From the NCBI GenBank assembly GCA_028284665.1, contig JANQRG010000030.1, forward strand, positions 1-64,000: a stretch of 64,000 nucleotides of DNA. The letters are read 5' to 3'. Of this stretch, positions 59,601 through 64,000 are shown one piece after another (the stretch's first letter is position 1; every line of letters starts with the position of its first letter). A program made the position numbers and the translations under genes. This DNA is from Croceivirga sp. GTDB taxonomy: Bacteria; Bacteroidota; Bacteroidia; Flavobacteriales; Flavobacteriaceae. The notes beneath the pieces are model-generated. The model was given only the letters and a program-made list of their open reading frames with translations, ran no database searches and was not told the origin of the DNA.

Positions 59601-59854
59601 GAAGATTGAGAGGTCATGTAGATCATCCCTTCCACGCCGTTAATTTCCTGCTCCAATGGAGTTGCCACGGTTTCTGAAAGGGTTTGGGCGTTAGCCCCTG
59701 GATAGGCGGCCACTACCTGTACGGTAGGAGGGGCTACATCAGGGAATTGTGAAACGGGAAGCGATACGTAGGCCAGGCCTCCCACAATTACGATCAGGAT
59801 ACTAAGTACCGCTGCAAAAATGGGTCGTTTTATAAAAATGTGACTGAATTTCAT
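56666..59854 (-). CDS. RND efflux pump, AcrB/MexB (HAE1) type
   Basis: 1062 residues. N-terminal FIKRPIFAAVLSILIVIVGGLAYVSLPVSQFPDVAPPTV, TM4 proton-relay DD (VLAIGIVVDDAIVVVENMER), a GxGG-type hydrophobic second half ending FGIFLTPVFYYLGRK, all typical of drug-exporting HAE1 pumps. It follows the adaptor gene by 107 bases. This is a closer AcrB relative than the pump at 20059. Confidence 0.95.
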   Translation of the reverse strand: MKFSHIFIKRPIFAAVLSILIVIVGGLAYVSLPVSQFPDVAPPTVQVVAAYPGANAQTLSETVATPLEQEINGVEGMIYMTSQSSADGVVTIQVAFELGTDLDRAQVQVQNRVAVAEPRLPESVRRLGITTNKVSPDILLVVNMYSPNKTYDQTYIGNYATLQMIDQIARIKGVGDIQIFGAAEYAMRIWLDPDRIANLDMTAGEVVAALRAQNVQIASGTLNTLPSGKQSAFEINVQTQGKLITEEEFENIIIKAGDNGRIVQLKDVGRVELGAQNYATKGYLGKDPAIAMPIYQQPGGNALETAAAIQEKVAELAKDFPEDLEYKIAYNPTEFVQKSVDEVYHTIFEAIFLVVVVILLFLQSWRAAIIPILAIPVSLIGTFAVMQGLGFSLNNLTLFGLVLAIGIVVDDAIVVVENMERYLAKGLSPKEAARKTMDEVGGALVAIGLVLIAVFIPTTFLEGISGQFYKQFGLTIAVATAISVFVSLTLSPAMAALLMRHEEHDTKKKTPLLLRPLKFIGDGFNSFMETLSVRYGNSVRKLVRTSTMVMVVYGGLIALTGFEFNRVPSGFVPAMDQQYFIAAIQLPPGASLSRTDQVVQDAIDTLLEVDGVANTVSFTGFDGASFTNASNAAAIFVTLEDFDVRAEKGIGYEALLGTLRGKMAEVDDAFVVVIPPPSVRGIGNAGGFRMMVQDRANLGSEALLNATYQLAAAANADPVLNSVFTFFNNQTPQLYLDIDRVKAEQLGINVAEVFQSLEVYLGSAFVNEFNYLGRTYQVTAQADAPNRLTPDDISRIKVRNQNGNMVPLGTISTQKDIAGPNRIPRFNLYPSASLVGDIAPGYSTGQALDRMETLAAEILPQGISFEWTEMAYQQKQTGNTAGIAFLLAVVFVFLLLAAQFESLVLPLAVIFIVPMVLLSAMIGIDLAGLDNNIMVQIGLVVLVGLASKNAILIVEFAKQLEDQGTELRSAVIEASRLRLRPILMTAMAFILGVVPLVIATGAGAELRNALGIAVFSGMLGVTLFGIFLTPVFYYLGRKLTTKKSKDKSPSTIQRINKKAQLI

Positions 59855-59961
59855 GATTTCTAGCTTTTAGTGTTGAACAGAGGGCTCCCTGTCGCTCACG
59901 TTGTATCACTTTAAATGACACTGCAAGCGCTGTGGAATACCCGTATGTTATTTGATTTTCC

Positions 59962-61188
59962 TTACTCGGCGGTTGCCAGGGCTAAGGAGGTTTTGTTTTC
60001 GTCCAGCGATTTTTCGGTAGGCTGTACGGCTATCCCCGGACGTATCTTTTGAATGTTATTGAGGATCAGCTTATCTTCAGGGTCCAATCCTCCTCGCACA
60101 ATTCGCAATCCATTGGTGTGCAAAGGGCCTAATTCGATATTCTTGGTAAGTACCGTGTTGTCTTCCCCCAAAACATAAACAAATCGAACGGATTGATTGG
60201 TTCCGATGATCTCATCAGGGATCATGATGGCTTCGTGCGCGGCACTTCCCAACAATCTTGCTTTTCCGAACATACCGGGTTCGATAAGACCATCTTTATT
60301 CTCCAAAGTAGCTCTTCCCTCAATGGTCCCGGTGCTTCTGTCAATTTCATTGTCTACAAAATCCATGACACCTTCGTGCATGTATTCTGCTTCATCTTGT
60401 AGTTTTAGGAATACGGGGTTGGCAGTTGATCGGGAGGAACCACGTTCTCCGGTTCTTGCAAGGCGGGAATACTTTAAGAAATCCGCCTCACTGCCTCTAA
60501 AATAAAAGTGGATAGGACTGGTAGCCACAATTGTAGTTAGGAGTGTAGAATTAGAAGCTCCACCATCGATGAGGTTTCCCTGGTTGACCCTATCACGGCT
60601 TACTCTTCCGGAAATCGGGGCTTTCACCTTAGTAAACTCCAAGTTCAATTTGGCGTTGTCCACAGTGGCCTGTGCTAGTTGTAAACTTGCTTTGGCACCG
60701 GCTAATGTCTGTTGGCGGCTGTCAAATTCTTCTATAGATACCGCTCCGGTTTCTCTCAGGTTCTGAACACGGTCAAAATTATCCTGGGCTTGTGTGAGCA
60801 TGGCCAGGGCTTGTCCGTAGGCGGCTCTAGCCTGGTTTAAAGCAATAGTATAAGGACGTCTGTCAATAACAAAGAGTATATCTCCCTTCTTGACTTCCTG
60901 TCCATCTTTAAAGTTCACACTTTCTACATAACCACTTACCCGGGCACGAACCTCAACCCGGTTGCTGGCTTCAAAACGACCGGTATACTCGTCCCATTCG
61001 GTAATGGTTTCATAGGTTGGCGTAGCCACTTCCACAGCTAATCCCTGAGGAGCCTGTTGTACAATTTCTTTTTCTTCTTTCTTTTCAAAGGCTGAAAAGA
61101 GTAGTAATGCCATTACGGCAAGCATCATTGCAAAGATCACGTAAACCTTAGCGTGAAATTTTACTGTTTTTAAATTGATTGTTTTCAT
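59962..61188 (-). CDS. RND membrane-fusion (adaptor) protein
   Basis: 408 residues. N-terminal membrane anchor (VYVIFAMMLAVMALLLFSAF), lipoyl/hairpin part (VEVRARVSGYVESVNFKDGQEVKKGDILFVIDRRPY, helices 110-180, LEFTKVKAPISGRVSRDRVNQGNLI), beta-barrel and membrane-proximal domains. It forms the periplasmic ring between the pump and a TolC-type channel. The promoter has AraC tandem site C. Confidence 0.94.
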   Translation of the reverse strand: MKTINLKTVKFHAKVYVIFAMMLAVMALLLFSAFEKKEEKEIVQQAPQGLAVEVATPTYETITEWDEYTGRFEASNRVEVRARVSGYVESVNFKDGQEVKKGDILFVIDRRPYTIALNQARAAYGQALAMLTQAQDNFDRVQNLRETGAVSIEEFDSRQQTLAGAKASLQLAQATVDNAKLNLEFTKVKAPISGRVSRDRVNQGNLIDGGASNSTLLTTIVATSPIHFYFRGSEADFLKYSRLARTGERGSSRSTANPVFLKLQDEAEYMHEGVMDFVDNEIDRSTGTIEGRATLENKDGLIEPGMFGKARLLGSAAHEAIMIPDEIIGTNQSVRFVYVLGEDNTVLTKNIELGPLHTNGLRIVRGGLDPEDKLILNNIQKIRPGIAVQPTEKSLDENKTSLALATAE

Positions 61189-61232
61189 CGTTCCGTATTT
61201 TGATTTCTTGTTTGTATTTAAATTTTACAGTA

Positions 61233-61293
61233 CAAATGTATTTTGGGAACGAACCTCAGGGTTAACCAAAATCACAGTGGAAATGACCAAAAT
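61233..61293 (-). promoter_or_regulatory. AraC-type tandem site, copy C, with -7 TACATTTG
   Basis: Minus strand: TTTTGGTCAT (to 61283), N15, GGTT (61267-61264), exactly 23 bases, TACATTTG (61240-61233), 44 bases before the adaptor start codon. Half-sites TTTTGGTCA and TTTTGGTTA are 21 bp apart. In the rest of the 352-base gap (61294-61540) nothing else was recognised. Confidence 0.8.
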
Positions 61294-61540
61294 TTAAGAT
61301 TAGCAGGAATCAACACGGAAATGCACCTTGTTTTCCTTAAAAAATGGTCTTTTGCTATCGCTTCGTATTCTTGTGTAATTGCCTTTTATAGCGAAGGGTA
61401 TAGGTCATTTAGGCAACGGGTGTTATCGTTTAAGGGGTAGATTGAGGTAGCTACTGTTTAGAATCCCGAAAATGTGAAGAAATTGTCTTTACCCAAAGAA
61501 AGGACCGGTTTTAGAACAAATTCGTTGTTTAAACCAAACC

Positions 61541-62074
61541 CTACAATAGAAAAGCAGTAGCATTTGCCCTAAGAAAATGGAGTGCTTTCGACATTTGGTT
61601 TTCTACGGTTTTCACGGAGATACCCATATCCAAAGCAATTTCCCTGTATTTTTTTTTCTCAAGTTTGTTTTGAATAAAGATTTCCTTACACCTGGGGGGC
61701 AATTGGTCTATCAGCATATTGAGCCTTTCCATCCTAAAGTCATAGAGGTCGTCTTCCAAAGCGGCTTCCGAAACAACATCCCATCGTATTTTGTCCAAAG
61801 TGTCAAATTGGACCTTTTGGTTGCGGATGTACAGTAAGAATTGGTTATGGCAAGTTTTGAAGAGGTAGCTTTTGAGCGATGTGGTGATGATCAGGGTTTT
61901 TCTTTTTTGCCATAATGCGATGAGCGCCTCCTGAACGATATCCTGGGCCAAAGGGCGGTCGTTGCACAGATTGAAAACGTAATTACAAAGCCAATCATAG
62001 TATTCTGAGAACAAATGCCTGTAGGCTTTTGCCGTGCCTTTTCGCAATCCCTGTATCAGTTTTTGTTCCTCCAT
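61541..62074 (-). CDS. ECF RNA polymerase sigma factor (FecI-like)
   Basis: 177 residues from the ATG at 62074 (a GTG 12 bases earlier would coincide with the transcription start). Region 2 is YRHLFSEYYDWLCNYVFNLCNDRPLAQDIVQEALIALWQKR. Region 4 is LPPRCKEIFIQNKLEKKKYREIALDMGISVKTVENQMSKAL. Typical of Bacteroidetes sigma factors that work with a FecR anti-sigma factor and a TonB-dependent transducer, both of which are encoded next to it, here on the opposite strand. Confidence 0.93.
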   Translation of the reverse strand: MEEQKLIQGLRKGTAKAYRHLFSEYYDWLCNYVFNLCNDRPLAQDIVQEALIALWQKRKTLIITTSLKSYLFKTCHNQFLLYIRNQKVQFDTLDKIRWDVVSEAALEDDLYDFRMERLNMLIDQLPPRCKEIFIQNKLEKKKYREIALDMGISVKTVENQMSKALHFLRANATAFLL

Positions 62075-62091
62075 TGTATTCGCCACCTACT

Positions 62092-62099
62092 CAAAACTA
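62092..62099 (-). promoter_or_regulatory. -7 box TAGTTTTG of the sigma-factor gene
   Basis: A perfect TAnnTTTG on the minus strand, 17 bases before the ATG at 62074. No matching box was found for the divergent fecR gene, which may depend on the ECF sigma factor itself. Confidence 0.5.
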
Positions 62100-62165
62100 A
62101 TAAAAATTAAAAATACATAGGGGTTTTTTGTGATTTCCGCATCATAAGGGTAAAACAAGTGTTGA

Positions 62166-63338
62166 ATGTCCAAATTCCATTCGTTAATCGATAAGTTCAT
62201 TGATCGCTCTATTTCTCCCGAAGAAAGAAAGATCCTTGAGAAATGGATCCTGGAAAGCGAAAGTAATATGGCTTTTTTCAAAAGTCGTCTCAAGGAATCA
62301 CACCAGATGACCTTGGCCGATTTTGATTCCGATGCCGCCTATCAAAAGTTCATGGCGACGATAAAATCGCAGAAACAGGCTTCAAAACCCATGCGCTCGG
62401 TATTGAAGTACGCGGCGGCGTTACTCTTAATGTTTACTATTGGCTTTTTGGCCAAAAGCTACTTGTTAGACCGGAGCTCGCAAACCTCCTTAAAGGTTGT
62501 GGAAAACGAGAAGGAAATCGATGGAAACACCGACAAGGTGCTAATAAAGTTGGCGGATGGCACTACAAAGGTACTGAACCCCGAGGGTATGGAAGAGGTA
62601 ACGGATTCCGAAGGGAACCTGGTCGCCAGTCAAGGAGAAAATTCCATTGTACTCGAGCAGGAGGGGACATGGCAGGAAGGCTCCTTAGTATACCATGAGA
62701 TCTTCATTCCCTTAGGGCAGATCTTCAAGCTGAGGCTTTCGGATGGGACCCAGGTATGGCTGAATGCAGGATCGAAGCTTCGTTTTCCGCAAAGTTTCGG
62801 TAATTCCGATAGTAACAGGATGGTCTATTTGGAGGGGGAGGCCTTTTTTGATGTGGTAAAAAATGGGAATAGACCCTTTATCGTGAACACCCGGGAGATA
62901 GATGTGAAGGTGTTGGGCACCAAATTCAACGTCTCCTCTTATGAGACAGATGATTTCATTTCCACCACCTTGGTGGAGGGAGCCGTTAAAGTCTATGAAA
63001 CCCGGGCGCCGGAAAACGGTATCCGCTTGACCCCAAAGCTTCAGGCCAACTACGATAAGTTCGGTAACAATTTCAATACGACGGAAGTGGATACCGATGT
63101 TTACACGGCCTGGATTCAGGGCCGCCTGATCATCGACAATCTGACGTTTTCCGAAATACTGGTCAGGCTGGAAAGAAGATACTTCGTGACAATTGTAAAC
63201 AAGGCGGAAGGTCTGAACAATGAGATCTATAAAGGGGAATTCGTTGATGAAGACATCGAATCTGTGCTCAAGACCATCTCCTTAAGTACCCCTTTTAACT
63301 TTGAAATAAATCAAAACATAATAACCATAACGCAATAA
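62166..63338 (+). CDS. FecR-type anti-sigma factor
   Basis: 390 residues. N-terminal cytoplasmic helix region (IDKFIDRSISPEERKILEKWI), one membrane helix at about 80-98 (YAAALLLMFTIGFLAKSYLL), FecR domain (HEIFIPLGQIFKLRLSDGTQVWLNAGSKLRFPQSF, LEGEAFFDVVKNGNRPFIVNT, VLGTKFNVSSYE) and a C-terminal DUF4974/STN-like domain (LTFSEILVRLERRYFVTI). It should hold the sigma factor inactive until the outer-membrane receptor signals substrate. The susC-like gene follows after 85 bases. Confidence 0.94.
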   Translation: MSKFHSLIDKFIDRSISPEERKILEKWILESESNMAFFKSRLKESHQMTLADFDSDAAYQKFMATIKSQKQASKPMRSVLKYAAALLLMFTIGFLAKSYLLDRSSQTSLKVVENEKEIDGNTDKVLIKLADGTTKVLNPEGMEEVTDSEGNLVASQGENSIVLEQEGTWQEGSLVYHEIFIPLGQIFKLRLSDGTQVWLNAGSKLRFPQSFGNSDSNRMVYLEGEAFFDVVKNGNRPFIVNTREIDVKVLGTKFNVSSYETDDFISTTLVEGAVKVYETRAPENGIRLTPKLQANYDKFGNNFNTTEVDTDVYTAWIQGRLIIDNLTFSEILVRLERRYFVTIVNKAEGLNNEIYKGEFVDEDIESVLKTISLSTPFNFEINQNIITITQ

Positions 63339-63345
63339 AAAATGA

Positions 63346-63371
63346 AAGGGAAGTGTTGGCCCACTTCCCTT
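63346..63371 (+). terminator. Hairpin between fecR and the susC-like gene
   Basis: AAGGGAAGTG and CACTTCCCTT pair perfectly (10 bp) around the loop TTGGCC, beginning 7 bases after the fecR stop. Only a weak tail (ATCAATTC) follows, so it may attenuate rather than stop transcription or may protect an mRNA end. Confidence 0.6.
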
Positions 63372-63423
63372 ATCAATTCGACCATTAATAAACGAATATT
63401 AACAATCAAAGCAACTCAAAACT

Positions 63424-64000
63424 ATGAAAAAAAGTGACGAGGACTATGTTCTTGACAAAGAGCGTAGCAAAAAATTGCATCTCAAAATGAAGTTCTGTTT
63501 TCTCTTAGCCTCTTTGGTGCTCTTCCAGCTTTCGGCTAATCCATTGATGTCGCAAAAGAAAATGGAATTTGACTACGACAATGTTCCGCTTAAAAGGATA
63601 CTCAAAGAAATAAAATCCCAAACGGGATATCGGTTCTTTTATAATGTTAAGGAAATTGATGACAGACAGCGAACCTCCCTAAAGGCCGACAAGGAAACCA
63701 TTCGGGAAGTTTTAAACAAATTGGCCCCGAAGGCAAATCTTGATTACACCATTAATGAGAACCAAATCGTTCTGACCAGGAAGGTAATTACTACCAATGC
63801 CCCACCTCAGGAAAGGCAGATAAGCGGCACGGTCAGGGATGAGAACGGAACACCCTTGCCAGGGGCGAGCATAGTGGAAAAAGGCACCACCAACGGTACG
63901 GAATCCGATTTTGACGGTAACTTTTCCATTAGCGTTCAAGACGAGGATGCCATCCTGGTTATTTCCTATATCGGTTTTACAACTCAGGAAATTCCGGTTT
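63424..64000 (+). CDS. SusC-like TonB-dependent receptor with STN domain (5' part)
   Basis: The first 192 residues are visible; the gene runs out of the window. After a basic N-terminal extension (MKKSDEDYVLDKERSKKLHLK) and a signal helix (FCFLLASLVLFQLSANP) comes an STN domain (EFDYDNVPLKRILKEIKSQTGYRFFYNVKEID through NENQIVLTRK), then the carboxypeptidase-like domain (ISGTVRDENGTPLPGASIVEKGTTNGTESDFDGNFSI). STN plus neighbouring FecR and ECF sigma indicate a signal-transducing SusC that imports a glycan or protein product and activates its own regulon. Confidence 0.92.
   Translation, partial: MKKSDEDYVLDKERSKKLHLKMKFCFLLASLVLFQLSANPLMSQKKMEFDYDNVPLKRILKEIKSQTGYRFFYNVKEIDDRQRTSLKADKETIREVLNKLAPKANLDYTINENQIVLTRKVITTNAPPQERQISGTVRDENGTPLPGASIVEKGTTNGTESDFDGNFSISVQDEDAILVISYIGFTTQEIPV

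Noticed and set aside
1-64000. CRISPR arrays, tRNA/rRNA genes, insertion sequences, integrases or attachment sites
   Set aside because: No regularly spaced repeats, no recognisable RNA gene and no transposase or integrase frame were seen. The repeated hairpins are terminators, not CRISPR repeats.

Overview
The window looks like a chromosome segment from a marine-type member of the Bacteroidetes (Flavobacteriia). This is inferred from the -7 promoter box TAnnTTTG in front of many genes, the near absence of Shine-Dalgarno sequences, SusC/FecR/ECF-sigma architecture, abundant lipoproteins, and a beta-1,3-glucan utilisation cluster. No tRNA, rRNA, CRISPR array, insertion sequence or phage gene was recognised.

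Region 1 (1-12.9 kb, + strand) is the distal part of a laminarin-type polysaccharide utilisation locus. It holds the tail of a glycan-binding surface protein, a large GH149-like beta-1,3-glucan phosphorylase, a GH17 without signal peptide, a GH17 lipoprotein, a GH30 lipoprotein, two GPH-family sugar/cation symporters flanking an unknown membrane protein, and a third signal-less GH17. Gene content suggests debranching and trimming outside the inner membrane, oligosaccharide import by the symporters, and cytoplasmic hydrolysis plus phosphorolysis.

Region 2 (13-18.4 kb, +) has small unknown genes, an exported sugar-isomerase-like TIM barrel, and a LytTR response regulator / LytS-type kinase pair separated by two exported small proteins (NTF2-like and DOMON).

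Region 3 (18.5-26.8 kb, -) is a TetR-controlled efflux operon: TetR, DUF2461, a class III nucleotide cyclase fused in frame to an RND adaptor, RND pump, TolC-type channel and a possible 51-aa protein. Three copies of the palindrome TGACT-N3-AGTCA mark TetR operators, one of them inside the cyclase-adaptor fusion.

Region 4 (26.9-40.4 kb, -) is a stress/detoxification region: SDR, azoreductase, aldo-keto reductase, alpha/beta hydrolases, RidA, VOC, cupin, exported acetolactate decarboxylase, several AraC regulators, a WYL regulator and a Crp-like regulator. Two regulons can be read from the DNA. One is a WYL operator, TGACA-N6-TGTCA, exactly 11 bp upstream of the -7 box at three promoters. The other is an AraC-type tandem site, GGTCAT-N15-GGTT-N23 before the -7 box, at six promoters spread from 27.6 to 61.3 kb.

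Region 5 (40.4-52 kb) has a TonB-dependent receptor operon with a Cys-motif small protein and a DJ-1 lipoprotein, an AraC/DoxX/DUF3817 operon, a TauD-like dioxygenase, a Crp-like regulator, and three NTF2-like genes facing a sigma-54 activator with a near-consensus -24/-12 promoter. Four near-identical terminators end minus-strand units here.

Region 6 (52-61.2 kb, -) is a second RND system (adaptor and pump, then AraC, SDR and bestrophin, then the outer-membrane channel). Both its adaptor and its channel promoters carry the AraC tandem site. Region 7 (61.5-64 kb) has an ECF sigma factor, a divergent FecR anti-sigma factor and the start of a SusC-like receptor, which is cut by the window edge.
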